Source: Nitrosomonadales bacterium
GTDB lineage: Bacteria; Pseudomonadota; Gammaproteobacteria; Burkholderiales; Gallionellaceae
NCBI GenBank assembly: GCA_023259065.1
Contig: JAHFQY010000014.1
Location: 1 to 54,118, forward strand
Length of the DNA stretch: 54,118 bases
Reading direction: 5' to 3'
The translations under genes were made by a program, and so were the position numbers. The notes under the pieces were generated by a model that made no database searches, was not told the DNA's origin, and was given only the letters and a program-made list of their open reading frames with translations. This document shows positions 24,800 through 34,892 of the stretch, one piece after another (within the stretch, counting starts at the first letter, position 1; every line of letters begins with the position of its first letter).

Positions 24800-25681
24800 C
24801 TACTTCCCTGACCTCGCCTCCACATCGCGCAAGAAAGGCAAATATTGTGACCAGCCCTCTATCGTCCCGACATGCGCAAACACCACAACGCCATGCTTGT
24901 CCAGAACATAGGTGGTAGGAAATGCGACCGCCAGGCGGCGATCTGAAATGGCCTTGCCGTTGGACAACTGCAAATTTTCGCCACCCGATTTTTTTACCCC
25001 GGAATCATACAAAGGCAGGCTCAGATTTTTTTGCCGCACCCACTGGTTGGCAGTGGCAAAATCCTCGCGCACCTGCAGCAACACAAACTGTATGCCGGAA
25101 GCTGCGCCCAGCTCCTGATACAACCGGTGCAATTCCGGCATTTCCAAGCGGCAAGACGGGCACCAGGTACCCCAGAAGTGCAGCACGGTCACCTTGCCGC
25201 GCAGATCGGACAACTTCATCGCCTTGCCCGCAGCATTCCTGATGGCGAGATCAAAAAAACGGTCGCCACGCTCCTTGCCGGTATGCGCCCTGGCCGCTTC
25301 TGCCCGGCTCGCATAAGGCCCCCACAGGGTGGGCCACTGTTTTGCATCAAACACAATCTGGTCATCCACGGCAAAAGGCACACATGGTTGCTCGGTGCCC
25401 TGCTGGCATTCCTGGATCGCGCTGTCGACTATCGAGTCAACATCCACCCCGTCGCCCTTCCACGCCCACGCCCCACCCGGTGCAATCACAAAGGCACGGT
25501 GCTTGCCAACTGCCAGAAACTCCCTGAACGCATCCTTGCCATCCTGGTCTATGTGCGGAATGGTTTCGCCATCACTCGCTTTGGCAGCCATCGCAGACGT
25601 GCAAAAAATGTAGGTGAGCGCAATAACGACAGCAGAAATGATCCTCAATGGCACACGATGATTTTGCCGGGATATAAACAT
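24800..25681 (-). CDS. Exported TlpA-like thioredoxin with N-terminal extra domain
   Basis: The 293-residue protein has an N-terminal signal or anchor (about 12-33, ending SAMA). A region of about 100 residues of unrecognised fold follows (HRAFVIAPGGAWAWKGDG...). A TlpA/ResA thioredoxin domain (about 145-290) has active site WGTWCPSCRLEMPELH (CPSC, about 174). FPTTYVLDKHGVVVFAHVG gives the cis-Pro region. It should reduce or shuttle disulfides in the periplasm, for instance for cytochrome c assembly. It is convergent with the octaheme operon. The N-terminal half resembles the C-rich DUF in other betaproteobacterial TlpA fusions, but I cannot name it. Confidence 0.83.
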   Translation of the reverse strand: MFISRQNHRVPLRIISAVVIALTYIFCTSAMAAKASDGETIPHIDQDGKDAFREFLAVGKHRAFVIAPGGAWAWKGDGVDVDSIVDSAIQECQQGTEQPCVPFAVDDQIVFDAKQWPTLWGPYASRAEAARAHTGKERGDRFFDLAIRNAAGKAMKLSDLRGKVTVLHFWGTWCPSCRLEMPELHRLYQELGAASGIQFVLLQVREDFATANQWVRQKNLSLPLYDSGVKKSGGENLQLSNGKAISDRRLAVAFPTTYVLDKHGVVVFAHVGTIEGWSQYLPFLRDVEARSGK

Positions 25682-25839
25682 TTAAGAGCCCTGAATGATT
25701 GTAGACAGAGGCAATTCTACGGCTTACTGGGCGCTTGCGTCACCCCGCATGACATTCGCCAGCACAGTACTGCAATTACAAGCTTGCACATAACCCTGTT
25801 ATATTTGCCGCAGTCAACCAACAAAAGCGGCGCACAACA

Positions 25840-26490
25840 ATGGAAAAAGAATTTTGGCTGGAACGCTGGGAACGCGCAGAGACAGGCTTTCACCAGGACG
25901 AGACCAACCCCTACCTGCGGAAGCACTGGTCAGAACTCGGCCTGCCACTCGGCAGCGTTGTGTTCGTGCCGCTGTGCGGCAAGAGCATGGACATGGTCTG
26001 GCTGCGCCAGCAGGGACACCCGGTGCTGGGTGTTGAACTAAGCCCCATTGCGCTACGGGATTTCTTCAAGGAAAACGGGCAGACCCCGCTGGAACTGAGC
26101 AGCGGCAAATTCGACTGCCTGGAAGCGGATGGCATCCGCCTGCTGTGCGGCGATTTCTTCGACCTGAGCCGGCGCGAACTCTCCAGCATCAGTGCCGTAT
26201 ACGACCGCGCCTCCATGGTGGCCCTGCCGCCCGAAATGCGTGAACGATACGTGCGCCACCTGGTTAGCGTGCTGCCGCCTGCCACGCAAATATTACTGGT
26301 GGCCTTCGACTATCCGCAGAATCAGATGTCCGGGCCACCGTTTGCGGTTTCGGCAAGTGAAGTCGAGGCACTTTATCGTGATCACGCCGAGATAAGATTA
26401 TTGGCCCAGCATGACGTGCTGGCGGAGAATCCGCGCTTTCAACAGCGTGGTATAAGCCGCTTACAGGAAAACACTTTCAGCTTACTCTGA
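25840..26490 (+). CDS. tpm: Thiopurine S-methyltransferase family protein
   Basis: The 216-residue protein matches bacterial TPMT in full length: FWLERWERAETGFHQDETNPYL at the start, VFVPLCGKSMDMVWLRQQGHPVLGVELSP as the AdoMet site, and YDRASMVALPPEMRERYVRH in the middle. Bacterial TPMT methylates selenium and tellurium oxyanion products and thiols, using S-adenosylmethionine, in the cytoplasm. It is a lone gene divergent from the TlpA-like gene. Confidence 0.93.
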   Translation: MEKEFWLERWERAETGFHQDETNPYLRKHWSELGLPLGSVVFVPLCGKSMDMVWLRQQGHPVLGVELSPIALRDFFKENGQTPLELSSGKFDCLEADGIRLLCGDFFDLSRRELSSISAVYDRASMVALPPEMRERYVRHLVSVLPPATQILLVAFDYPQNQMSGPPFAVSASEVEALYRDHAEIRLLAQHDVLAENPRFQQRGISRLQENTFSLL

Positions 26491-26567
26491 ACCAGAGCAA
26501 GCACTAGAGGCAAGGAAAGCGCTTAGTATTAAGAGTTGTTTCAATCGCACTTCACCACATTACTGTT

Positions 26568-28433
26568 TTATTTGTATAACACCTGCTCCTTCAGATTGTC
26601 CATCGCCTTCTCCGCCACCTTTTTGTATTCAGCCATGAACTGCGCTGAGCACACGTTACCTTTGGTACGATCGTCCAGCAAGCGCTTCACACTGAGCACG
26701 TTGCCTTTTAATTTATACGATGCTGAGTAAGACACAAAATTGTTGGCTACCTTCACGTTTTCCGGTAGCGACAACACCTTGAGTGTTTTAGGCAGTTCAA
26801 TGACGTACTCTTCGCTGGCATTGATGTTGCTGCAGCTCACATCAGCCTCCTTTTCTGTTTCTACCGAAGCTTGCAGAAAGACCGGGATCGTCGCAGCGAT
26901 ACCGATGGGTGGATAAATATAGAGGGCGCCAGCCCCGGGCAGCTTGATATATTTCTCTGCGCTAAAGCTGGCCTTGAAGTGATAGTCATCAGTCAGCTCG
27001 GATGGGTCGTCCTTTTCAAATTTGCCGCTGCCAATCAGCCCCTGGCGGCGAAACATGTTTTTGACCAAATCCGCTTCAATATCCTTGCTTATCCGGCGTG
27101 ACGAGGCCCGCGATTGCACAGCGGAAGACCCGTGCTGGAACACCTCAATGCTGCCACTTACCGAGCCATCTGTGCCTATCTTGTACTCTGCCTTGATCTG
27201 CTGCTTGTTACTACCAACAGGTGCGGCTGGTGTGCGCATACCCTCCTTGAATCCATCAACCAGGAGTACTGGCTTATCCTGGTCACCATAGGGGAGCATG
27301 CCAAAGGGTGTGGAGTCGGAAGTGGAGTCAACGTAAAGGTCCAGTGCAGGTAAATAGTTGAATACGTGGTTGACGTTTGCAACTACGGGAATCTTCGGCA
27401 AACGGTAAAGTGAACCGGAATTCACCAGCGCCTGACTGCTCTTGATGCCGCGCGCTGCCAGCAGCGCTTGCAGCAGCGTGGCATGATCCTTGCAGTCACC
27501 CATCTTGTTGTCGAGGATGAAATCTAGGTCGCGAGGCACTACAGCGCCAATACCGATGCAGTTGCCTGCATAGGTGATGTTGGTGGCAACCCATTCATAC
27601 AGTGCCCGCGCCTGCTCTTTGGCGGCTGTCTTGTTCTTTACAATCTCTGCTGCAAGCTTGTTGATTCTTTCGGTGACAACAGCCTTTGCCTGTGCGCGCT
27701 CACCATAAGCTGCGGCGATATCAGCATAGCTCTTGAAGGTGGAGATGGCATAGCCCACTTCCTTGTCCGGGTCGAACACAGAATAGTCTCGTCTATCGTT
27801 CTGCCGTGGATCCGGATTGGCATACGCCCACTCGACGCTCTTGCGATCACCCAAATCCTTTCTAGCTTCCTTCATGCCGTGCGCTTCGTATTTCATCCAC
27901 ATAGCCGCTGGATATTCGAACGTGACGCGTATGTCGTCGTAGGCCGCCTGGCTATTGAAATATTGCGTGGCTGAATAGTGGCCGGGAAACATCGGCTCAG
28001 TTTGTGTGATTTTGTAAGAGAACACGACTGAATCGCCAACCGCAAGGTCTGGAAACACTACGCTCAGAGTGGTCCAATCTGAATAGACTGGCGCATCCTT
28101 GCCTTTTCCGCTGTGCACTTCGATCTGGTAGTTATCCTTGGGAACATTGATGCGACTGCCATTTGCCTTCAAGGTATAGGCAGCGACAACTTCTGCCTTC
28201 TGAGCACTGGTACTGTAACTGACATCCGCGCTTTTTGATCTGTCCAGCGCTGTTTCTTTCAACACGGTTCTGGACCATTCATGCGATTCGACAACAGTGC
28301 CATCCGCATTGATGTGATAATTCGCGTAGTAGTGCCCGTAACGGACTGACGAATCGATCGGATCGCCTGCATCTGCGTGTGCTTGGGTGAAGAATATGAG
28401 TGCTGCAAAAAAAGAAGCTATAACGACTTTCAT
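26568..28433 (-). CDS. Exported DUF3857 / transglutaminase-like protein
   Basis: The 621-residue protein has a signal peptide (about 1-20), an N-terminal DUF3857 beta domain (about 45-230, with DSVVFSYKITQTEPMFPGHY), and a transglutaminase-like core. The core Cys is in KMGDCKDHATLLQALL (about 309), with a His in the later NHVFNYL and an Asp in LYVDSTSD as the other catalytic residues. The C-terminal third resembles the DUF3858-type region. AGGAG precedes ATG 28433. Such proteins are periplasmic; the substrate is unknown. Codon use is slightly more AT-rich than its neighbours, which might reflect transfer. Confidence 0.85.
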   Translation of the reverse strand: MKVVIASFFAALIFFTQAHADAGDPIDSSVRYGHYYANYHINADGTVVESHEWSRTVLKETALDRSKSADVSYSTSAQKAEVVAAYTLKANGSRINVPKDNYQIEVHSGKGKDAPVYSDWTTLSVVFPDLAVGDSVVFSYKITQTEPMFPGHYSATQYFNSQAAYDDIRVTFEYPAAMWMKYEAHGMKEARKDLGDRKSVEWAYANPDPRQNDRRDYSVFDPDKEVGYAISTFKSYADIAAAYGERAQAKAVVTERINKLAAEIVKNKTAAKEQARALYEWVATNITYAGNCIGIGAVVPRDLDFILDNKMGDCKDHATLLQALLAARGIKSSQALVNSGSLYRLPKIPVVANVNHVFNYLPALDLYVDSTSDSTPFGMLPYGDQDKPVLLVDGFKEGMRTPAAPVGSNKQQIKAEYKIGTDGSVSGSIEVFQHGSSAVQSRASSRRISKDIEADLVKNMFRRQGLIGSGKFEKDDPSELTDDYHFKASFSAEKYIKLPGAGALYIYPPIGIAATIPVFLQASVETEKEADVSCSNINASEEYVIELPKTLKVLSLPENVKVANNFVSYSASYKLKGNVLSVKRLLDDRTKGNVCSAQFMAEYKKVAEKAMDNLKEQVLYK

Positions 28434-28761
28434 TTAGTCTCCTGGATGTTCATTTAAAGCGTACGCACAAATTAAATTTTTTCTTGAGACTCACTCACTG
28501 TAACCTTAACCTTTTGCCCACCCAATCAACTCAGAGCAAAGCAAAGCGCACTGCTGCTAAATAAAATACGTCGGGTATGCTGACAACCCCCTTTGCTGAA
28601 CAAGCATGCTGCTGGCGCGACATTCAGTGATGCGAAATATTTACTTGCGCCAGCCTCGTTCTGGAGAGTACCGCCATAAGCCTACACCATGAATGCGGTG
28701 CACTGTGCGTGGGGCGGATTTGCAAGTTGGGTGCAACTTTAGGTGAGTTGCTCCGCTGGTG
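28434..28761. other. Non-coding gap upstream of the transglutaminase gene
   Basis: This 328-base stretch lies between the start of the DUF3857 gene and the end of the GIY-YIG gene. I see no conserved reading frame, RNA gene or clear hairpin terminator in it. It presumably contains the DUF3857 promoter. Confidence 0.5.
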
Positions 28762-29025
28762 TCAATACTGACTGGTTGGATATACCAATCCGCATAAAGC
28801 CAGCTTCTCGCTACGCGACAGACGCTTGATCTGCAGCTCTCGTTTCAACGCCGCAGACTTGTCAGCACAAGGTTCCACGTAAACCAGCTGCATCGGCGTG
28901 CGTCCGCGCGTGTACTTGGCGCCCTCGCCGGCATTGTGCGCAGCGAGGCGCTTGTCGAGGTCGTTGGTGATGCCGCAATACAGGGTGTCGTCGGCGCAGC
29001 GCAGGAGGTAGCACACCCAGCTCAT
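28762..29025 (-). CDS. GIY-YIG domain protein (YhbQ-like)
   Basis: The 87-residue protein is a single GIY-YIG nuclease-fold domain: [28 protein letters not shown], with the conserved Arg in helix 1, and [28 protein letters not shown] with the metal-binding Glu. It resembles YhbQ, a small nuclease-like protein linked to DNA damage responses. Its ATG overlaps the stop of lnt by four bases. Confidence 0.87.
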   Translation of the reverse strand: MSWVCYLLRCADDTLYCGITNDLDKRLAAHNAGEGAKYTRGRTPMQLVYVEPCADKSAALKRELQIKRLSRSEKLALCGLVYPTSQY

Positions 29026-30569
29026 TTTGAGCTGCCCTCTCCCCCCTGCAGGTGGGAAGGAAGCTGTTTAAATTGCCATGCGGCGATCAGCATCAAGATG
29101 AGCAGAAGCAGCACCGCCGCATTCCCCCAGCGCACATACGGCGTGCTGCCCACGTAACCCTGCACTTCGGCAGTGAGCACGCCCTCTTCATGCTGCGGCA
29201 ACATGTGCTGGATACGGCCATCGCGGCCGATTACCGAGGTGACGCCGGTGTTGGTGGCGCGCAGCATCATGCGTCCGCTTTCCAGCGCGCGCATCTGCGC
29301 AATCTGGTTATGCTGCATGGCGGCGTGCGATTCGCCGTACCAGGCATCGTTGCTGACATTCACCAGCAGCGTCGCTTCCGGCAGGTAGCGGATGATTTCC
29401 TCGCCGAACACGTCCTCGTAGCAGATGTCCACCGCCACGCGCTGCCCCGCCACCTGCAACACCTGCTGGCGCTGGTCGCCGCGCGCCTGGTCAGACATGG
29501 GGATGCGCAGCACGTCATTGATGAGCCAGCCCAGCAGCGGGCGCAGGGGAATGAATTCGCCGAACGGCACCAGGTGGCTCTTGCGGTAGCTCTGGCTGTC
29601 GGCGCTGCCCAGCGAGAACACGCTGTTGTAGTAGAGGCCGTGCTCGCGCTCGAAGGCGCCGATCAAAATATCGCCGCCGTTTCTCCGCACATGGTTGCGC
29701 AACAGCTCGGCATAGCTCAACGGCAACTCATGGCGCAATAAAGGCAGTGCGGTCTCGGGCATCACGATCAGGCGCGCATCGCTGCCTTGCGCCAAACGGC
29801 GGTAGGTTTCCATGGTGCCGATCAACTGGCCTTCTTCGAACTTGATGTCCTGTGAAATATTTCCCTGCAACAAGCTCACCTTGAGCAGCCCGCCTTCAGG
29901 CTGCGTCCATTCCACGCCGCGCAAGGCGGCGCCGCCCAGCCACAACAGCAGCAGGGCGGCGAGCGCCAGCTGGCCCTGCCTGCCCCAGCGCACAATCCAG
30001 ATCAGCGCCAGCAAGCCCGCACTCAGCGCCACCGTCAGCGACACGCCATATACGCCGAGCAGCGGCGCGTAACCGGCCAGCGGGCTTGCTGCCGCCTGTG
30101 CATAGCCCAGGGTGAGCCACGGAAAGCCGGTGAAGAGCAGGCCGCGCAGCCACTCCAGCAACACCCACAGTGCGGGCATCAACAGCAGTAGGGACACCTG
30201 TAGCGGCACCCCGGCACGCCCACCCAGCCTGGAACGCAGCCTGGCTTCGGCATAACCCACCGCCGCCGGGAACAGCGCCAGCATGGCGGCAAACACGGCA
30301 ATGGCCGGCGCGGCCAGCAGCATGGGCATGTCGCCGTAATCATGCAGTGCCACATACAGCCAGCCTATGCCCGCGCTGAACAGGCCAAAGCCGAAGGCGA
30401 AGCCCAGCCGTGCCGCCTGCCATTTACCCTGCGCATGCTGCCAGCGCACAAACAGGAAGGCGAGCGCCAGCAACGGCAGCGGCAACAAGCCAAAGGGCGC
30501 GAAGCCCAGCACGGCCAGCAGGCCGCTACAGAAAACCAGCAGGTATTTATTCAGGCGAGAAGAGTTCAC
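29022..30569 (-). CDS. lnt: Apolipoprotein N-acyltransferase
   Basis: The 515-residue protein has about eight N-terminal and one C-terminal membrane helices around a periplasmic carbon-nitrogen hydrolase domain. The catalytic triad is visible: Glu in [10 protein letters not shown] (about 268), Lys in [12 protein letters not shown] (about 332) and Cys in [11 protein letters not shown] (about 380). It adds the third acyl chain to lipoproteins. The start is GTG 30569. It is transcribed with the GIY-YIG gene. Confidence 0.94.
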   Translation of the reverse strand: MNSSRLNKYLLVFCSGLLAVLGFAPFGLLPLPLLALAFLFVRWQHAQGKWQAARLGFAFGFGLFSAGIGWLYVALHDYGDMPMLLAAPAIAVFAAMLALFPAAVGYAEARLRSRLGGRAGVPLQVSLLLLMPALWVLLEWLRGLLFTGFPWLTLGYAQAAASPLAGYAPLLGVYGVSLTVALSAGLLALIWIVRWGRQGQLALAALLLLWLGGAALRGVEWTQPEGGLLKVSLLQGNISQDIKFEEGQLIGTMETYRRLAQGSDARLIVMPETALPLLRHELPLSYAELLRNHVRRNGGDILIGAFEREHGLYYNSVFSLGSADSQSYRKSHLVPFGEFIPLRPLLGWLINDVLRIPMSDQARGDQRQQVLQVAGQRVAVDICYEDVFGEEIIRYLPEATLLVNVSNDAWYGESHAAMQHNQIAQMRALESGRMMLRATNTGVTSVIGRDGRIQHMLPQHEEGVLTAEVQGYVGSTPYVRWGNAAVLLLLILMLIAAWQFKQLPSHLQGGEGSSK

Positions 30570-30682
30570 GGCAGGCAGTCACGAATTGATTCGCGCAATT
30601 ATACGGCAGAGGATTATTGGCGGCGTTTATCGTGACTGATGCCGCATGTTAAACTTCAGCAGACCCCAGCTGACCTCGCTGG

Positions 30683-30714
30683 TACATGATCTCTCTGATA
30701 CATGATCTCTCTGG
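30683..30714. repeat. Tandem TACATGATCTCTCTG repeat before the response regulator
   Basis: TACATGATCTCTCTG occurs twice in tandem with a period of 16 bases (30683 and 30699), 22 bases before ATG 30737. Direct repeats of this size are typical of OmpR/PhoB-family binding sites, which suggests autoregulation; it could also be a leader slippage duplication. Confidence 0.55.
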
Positions 30715-30736
30715 CACGCCGACTTGTGGATATCCC

Positions 30737-31408
30737 ATGAATATTCTTCTGATAGAAGACAACCGCGATCTCGCCACCAACATGTTCGATTACTTCGAGG
30801 CGCGCGGCCACACCATGGACCTTGCCGGTGACGGCATTTCCGGCCTGCATTTCGCGGCCACCAATCAATACGATGTGCTGGTGCTGGATTTGATGCTGCC
30901 CGGCATGGACGGGCTGACCTTGTGCCGCCGCCTGCGCGATGCGGGGAAGCACATCCCGATATTGATGCTGACCGCGCGCGACTCGCTGAACGACAAGATT
31001 GCCGGCCTGGAGGCGGGGGCGGACGATTATGTGGTGAAGCCATTTTCCCTGCGCGAGGTGGAGGCGCGCCTGCTGGCGCTGGTGCGCCGCGCACAGGTGC
31101 GCGAGGGCATCTCCACGCTGCAGGTTGGCGACGTGTCGTTTAACACCGGCACGCTCAAGGTGATGCGCGGCGAGCGCAACATCGAGCTGCCGCCGATACC
31201 GCTGAAGCTGCTGGAAGTGCTGATGCGCCAGGCGCCCCGCGTGCTGTCGCGCGAGGAGGTGGAGCGCGCCATCTGGGGCGATTCGCCACCGGACAGCGAT
31301 GCCCTGCGCGCGCACCTGCACATCCTGCGCAATGCAGTCGACAAGAAAGGGGAGCCGCCACTGATCAAGACCCTGCGCGGCATCGGCTACCAGATCAGCA
31401 ATGAATAG
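30737..31408 (+). CDS. OmpR-family response regulator
   Basis: The 223-residue protein has a receiver domain (about 1-118) with acidic ED at 7-8, phospho-Asp 51 (VLVLDLMLPG), Thr and Lys in MLTARDS and YVVKPFS, then a winged-helix DNA-binding domain (about 128-220, ending TLRGIGYQISNE). It overlaps the kinase gene by eight bases, so they are a cognate pair. ATG 30737 gives the canonical MNILLIEDN start; the upstream in-frame start at 30686 is inside the tandem repeat. The regulon is unknown; the SulP genes downstream are candidates. Confidence 0.92.
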   Translation: MNILLIEDNRDLATNMFDYFEARGHTMDLAGDGISGLHFAATNQYDVLVLDLMLPGMDGLTLCRRLRDAGKHIPILMLTARDSLNDKIAGLEAGADDYVVKPFSLREVEARLLALVRRAQVREGISTLQVGDVSFNTGTLKVMRGERNIELPPIPLKLLEVLMRQAPRVLSREEVERAIWGDSPPDSDALRAHLHILRNAVDKKGEPPLIKTLRGIGYQISNE

Positions 31409-32675
31409 ACTGCACCACAGCCTCAGGTTCAAGCTGGCACTGACCTTTGCCGCATTCGGCGCGGCGGTCAGCCTGTTGCTGGCGCTGGGGCTGTCCTTTA
31501 CCGCGCACAACCTGGGCGAGCGCCTGATGGATGAAACGCTGCGCGCGGAGATTGACGACTACATGTCGCGGCGCTTGCGCAACCCGAATTCATTGCCGCC
31601 CGCGACGCTCAGCATACGCGGCTATGTGCTCACCCGCGGGCAGGGCACGGATGACATTCCCCCCGAGCTGCGTGCCCTGGACGCGGGCAAATACCAGTTA
31701 ACGCTGGAGCAGACTCCTTACCGGGTGACCGTGGTTGACCAGGGCGGCGAGCGTTACTTCATGCTGTTCAACGAGATGCGCCAGCGCCACCGCGAGGAAG
31801 CCTTCCTGGCCTATCTGGTGGCGGGCGCGCTGATCATGATCCTGCTTTCCGCCGGGGTGGGCTGGTGGCTGGCCGGCCGCGTGGTATCCCCCATCACCGA
31901 GCTGGCGCGGCGCGTCAACCGCACGCATCCGGAAGACGATGCGCTGGATGTGGCACAGGGTTTTTCCGCCGACGAGATCGGCCAGCTGGCGCAGGTGTTT
32001 GGCGCCTACCTCAGGCGCATGCGCGCCTTTATCGACAGGGAGCGCGATTTCACTGCGGATGTCAGCCATGAGCTGAGAACGCCGCTGGCAATTGTGCAGG
32101 GCGTGGTGGAAATCATGGAAGACGACAGCCTGCTGCAGGACAAGCAGCGCGAGCGCATTGCCAGGATAGGCCGCGCCAACCGCGAGATGGTCAGCCTGAC
32201 CACAGCCCTGCTGCTGATGGCGCGGGAAGACGCTGCGGACGAGGCGGTGAAGCAGACCTGCGATGTATGCGAAGTAGTCAACACCACCATCGAAATGCAA
32301 CGCCACCTGCTCAGCAGCAACACCCGCGTGGAGCTGGTGTGCAACAGCCACCCCCATATCGCGGCCGAACGCATGCTGCTGAGCATTGTGGTGGCCAACC
32401 TGATACGCAATGCATTCACCCACACCGCGAGCGGAATTGTCTCCATCACGGTCGAGGAAAACTCGCTGACAGTAAGCGATACCGGCACCGGCATACGCGG
32501 CGAGGAGATAGGCAAGGTTTTCCAGCGCCATTTCAAAGGCTCGGGCAGCACCGGTTCGGGTATCGGCCTGTCGCTGGTCAAACGCATCTGTGACAGATAC
32601 GGCTGGGAAACCCTTATCGACAGCACCGAAGGCCGCGGCACCTCGGCGCAACTGCTTTTCTCCACCACTCCTTAA
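31401..32675 (+). CDS. Sensor histidine kinase of the OmpR pair
   Basis: The 424-residue kinase has two membrane helices (about 12-33 and 138-160) around a 100-residue periplasmic sensor. HAMP follows, then the DHp H-box FTADVSHELRTPLAIVQG (phospho-His at about 222) and HATPase_c, with NLIRNAFTH, DTGTGI and GSGSTGSGIGLSLVKRI. It phosphorylates the regulator just upstream. The periplasmic domain (about 34-137) has no recognised fold, so the stimulus is unknown. Confidence 0.91.
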   Translation: MNRLHHSLRFKLALTFAAFGAAVSLLLALGLSFTAHNLGERLMDETLRAEIDDYMSRRLRNPNSLPPATLSIRGYVLTRGQGTDDIPPELRALDAGKYQLTLEQTPYRVTVVDQGGERYFMLFNEMRQRHREEAFLAYLVAGALIMILLSAGVGWWLAGRVVSPITELARRVNRTHPEDDALDVAQGFSADEIGQLAQVFGAYLRRMRAFIDRERDFTADVSHELRTPLAIVQGVVEIMEDDSLLQDKQRERIARIGRANREMVSLTTALLLMAREDAADEAVKQTCDVCEVVNTTIEMQRHLLSSNTRVELVCNSHPHIAAERMLLSIVVANLIRNAFTHTASGIVSITVEENSLTVSDTGTGIRGEEIGKVFQRHFKGSGSTGSGIGLSLVKRICDRYGWETLIDSTEGRGTSAQLLFSTTP

Positions 32676-32810
32676 CACTCCCTTGACGTTACGCTAACGC
32701 AGCCATCACACGCTGGCTCGTATGATCGCGCCCATGTAGTAGTCCGGGCCCGAAATCTCTCGGGCTCTGTGCAGCCCAATTTGGGCAGCTCAATTTGGGA
32801 GCAAATCAAC

Positions 32811-33026
32811 ATGAAAGTCTCTTCATTATCCGCCGGCAACATGATGCAGGTAGCCGCGACAAATTCCGCACCCGACCCCGTGCTTGCACAGCTGCGCGTG
32901 GCCATCAGCACCTTGCTAGCACAGCTGGATCGCGTGGGCACAGCCATTGCCCTGGGCGAGGCGGGCGACCTGGACGGCGCCCACGCGTTGCGTGACCAGA
33001 ATTCCGGCAGCAAGAACCGCCAGTAG
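32811..33026 (+). CDS. Small orphan protein, function unknown
   Basis: A 71-residue reading frame starts with ATG 32811 after GGGAGCAAATCAAC (GGAG site). The sequence MKVSSLSAGNMMQVAATNSA is followed by an amphipathic helix (VLAQLRVAISTLLAQLDRVGTAIALGEAGD). There is no signal peptide or membrane segment. No family is recognised. A short repeat of CAATTTGGG lies just upstream. It may be a true small gene, given the ribosome site, but conservation is not known. Confidence 0.4.
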   Translation: MKVSSLSAGNMMQVAATNSAPDPVLAQLRVAISTLLAQLDRVGTAIALGEAGDLDGAHALRDQNSGSKNRQ

Positions 33027-33212
33027 CAGGATTCAGGCAGGCGCAAAGCACCGCCGCCGGGCATTGCCTGGGCTCGCACTGCCCGCTAATTGACTGATCC
33101 GCAGCGCTGCGCAACTCGGCACCAGCAGCCCCGGAACGACGCAACTCCCTGAGCAACATTAAATTCCCGGAACAACATTTTCCACGTAGCAACATTTGAG
33201 AGAACCAAGCAA

Positions 33213-34892
33213 ATGAACGCCAGAACCATTTCCCTGCCGCTGACCAAGATGTTTTCATGGGACTTCAGCACACTCAAGCATGATTTGTTTGCGGGCATTA
33301 CCGTGTCCCTGGTAGCCATTCCGCAATCACTTGCCTATGCCCAGCTGGCCGGCGTCCCCGCTTACTACGGCCTGTATGCCGCCCTGATACCGACCATAGT
33401 CGGCGCGCTGTTTGGCTCGTCACGCCAGCTTTCCACCGGCCCGGTGGCCATGACATCGCTGCTGACCGCCGCCAGCGTCGCACCACTGGCCGCCCATGGC
33501 AGCGACCTGTTTTATACCTATGTCATCCTGCTGGCACTGCTGTCTGGAATATTCCAGGTTGCTTTCGGCCTGCTGCGAGTGGGCGTGGTGCTGAATTTCC
33601 TGTCCAACCCGGTGCTGATGGGGTTTATCAACGCCGCCGCCATCATCATCGGCCTGTCGCAGTTGCCGACCCTCCTCGGCATACCGGCGCAGCAATCGGA
33701 ACATTTCATGGTCGACATGTGGCAGGTGGTCTCCCATCTTGACGGTGTGCATGAACTCTCGCTGATTTTCGGTGCTGCGGCAATCGCCATGTTGCTTGCG
33801 TTCAAACGCTGGGCGCCGAAGCTGCCGGGCGTGCTGATCACCGTGGTGTCGCTGACCTGGATCAGCTATGTGATCGATTACGCCAGGCTGGGCGGCAAAG
33901 TGGTGGGAGAGATTCCACAGGGCTTACCATCCATCAGCGTGCCGCCATTGGACTGGCACGCCACCATCGCGCTGCTGCCCGCAGCCTTCGTGATCGCACT
34001 GATCAGCTTTATGGAAGCGATGTCCAGTTCCAAGGTGATTGCCATCAAGACGCGCCAGCCATGGGATGAAAACAAGGAGCTGGTGGGTCAGGGCCTGGCC
34101 AAGATCGCCGCAGCCTTCTGCCACTCGATGCCGGTCAGCGGCTCATTCTCCCGCTCCGCGCTGAACCTGTCGGCGGAAGCAAAAAGCGCGTGGTCATCGG
34201 TTATTGCGGCTGTATTCGTGCTGCTGACCCTGCTGTTCTTTACCTCGCTGCTCTACCATCTGCCCAAACCGGTTCTGGCGGCCATCATCATGATGGCTGT
34301 GATCAACCTGGTGAATTTCAAGGTGTTCAGGAGCGCCTGGCACGCCAACCGCGACGACGGCATCGCCTCCATCATCACCTTTGTCGCCACCCTGGCGTTT
34401 GCGCCCAACATCCAGAACGGCATCCTGACCGGCATCCTGCTTTCCCTGGCGCTGCTGATGTACCGCATGATGCGCCCCAGAATCGCCATCCTCGGCATGC
34501 ATCAGGATGCCACGCTGCGCGATGCCGAACGTCATGACCTGCCCCCATTGCACCCGCAACTGGGCGCGCTGCGCTTTGATGGCGCGCTGCGCTTCGTCAA
34601 CGTCAGCTACTTCGAGGATGCGCTGCTGAAACTGGAACGGGAAAACCCGCAAATGAACCAGGTGCTGATCAAGTGCAGTGGAATTAACGAGCTGGATTCG
34701 TCGGGCGTGGAGATGCTGCGCAACCTGCTGGCGCGCTTCAGGAGCAACGGCATCATTCTTTCATTCAGCGGCATCAAGAAGCAGGTGCTGGAAGTCATGG
34801 AACGCACCGGACTGACGCAAGAGATCGGCCATAACAACCTCTTCCCCACCGACAAGGAAGCACTCGAAGCGCTGTACCAGCGCGTTGGATAA
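33213..34892 (+). CDS. SulP-family anion transporter with STAS domain, copy 1
   Basis: The 559-residue protein has the SulP/SLC26 core of about 12-14 helices. It begins with the SulP signature LVAIPQSLAYAQLAGVPAYYGLYAALIP (about 30-57), with GSSRQLSTGPVA next and later NLSAEAKSAWSSVIAAVF. A C-terminal STAS domain (about 440-555) contains KCSGINELDSSGVEML. It transports sulfate, bicarbonate or a similar anion; which one is not clear. It lies in the same direction as, and 120 bases ahead of, a second SulP gene. Confidence 0.92.
   Translation: MNARTISLPLTKMFSWDFSTLKHDLFAGITVSLVAIPQSLAYAQLAGVPAYYGLYAALIPTIVGALFGSSRQLSTGPVAMTSLLTAASVAPLAAHGSDLFYTYVILLALLSGIFQVAFGLLRVGVVLNFLSNPVLMGFINAAAIIIGLSQLPTLLGIPAQQSEHFMVDMWQVVSHLDGVHELSLIFGAAAIAMLLAFKRWAPKLPGVLITVVSLTWISYVIDYARLGGKVVGEIPQGLPSISVPPLDWHATIALLPAAFVIALISFMEAMSSSKVIAIKTRQPWDENKELVGQGLAKIAAAFCHSMPVSGSFSRSALNLSAEAKSAWSSVIAAVFVLLTLLFFTSLLYHLPKPVLAAIIMMAVINLVNFKVFRSAWHANRDDGIASIITFVATLAFAPNIQNGILTGILLSLALLMYRMMRPRIAILGMHQDATLRDAERHDLPPLHPQLGALRFDGALRFVNVSYFEDALLKLERENPQMNQVLIKCSGINELDSSGVEMLRNLLARFRSNGIILSFSGIKKQVLEVMERTGLTQEIGHNNLFPTDKEALEALYQRVG

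Noticed and set aside
33154-33196. Three CAACATT repeats before the first SulP gene
   Set aside because: Spacing is uneven (19 and 17 bases) and the unit is only seven bases, so chance cannot be excluded.
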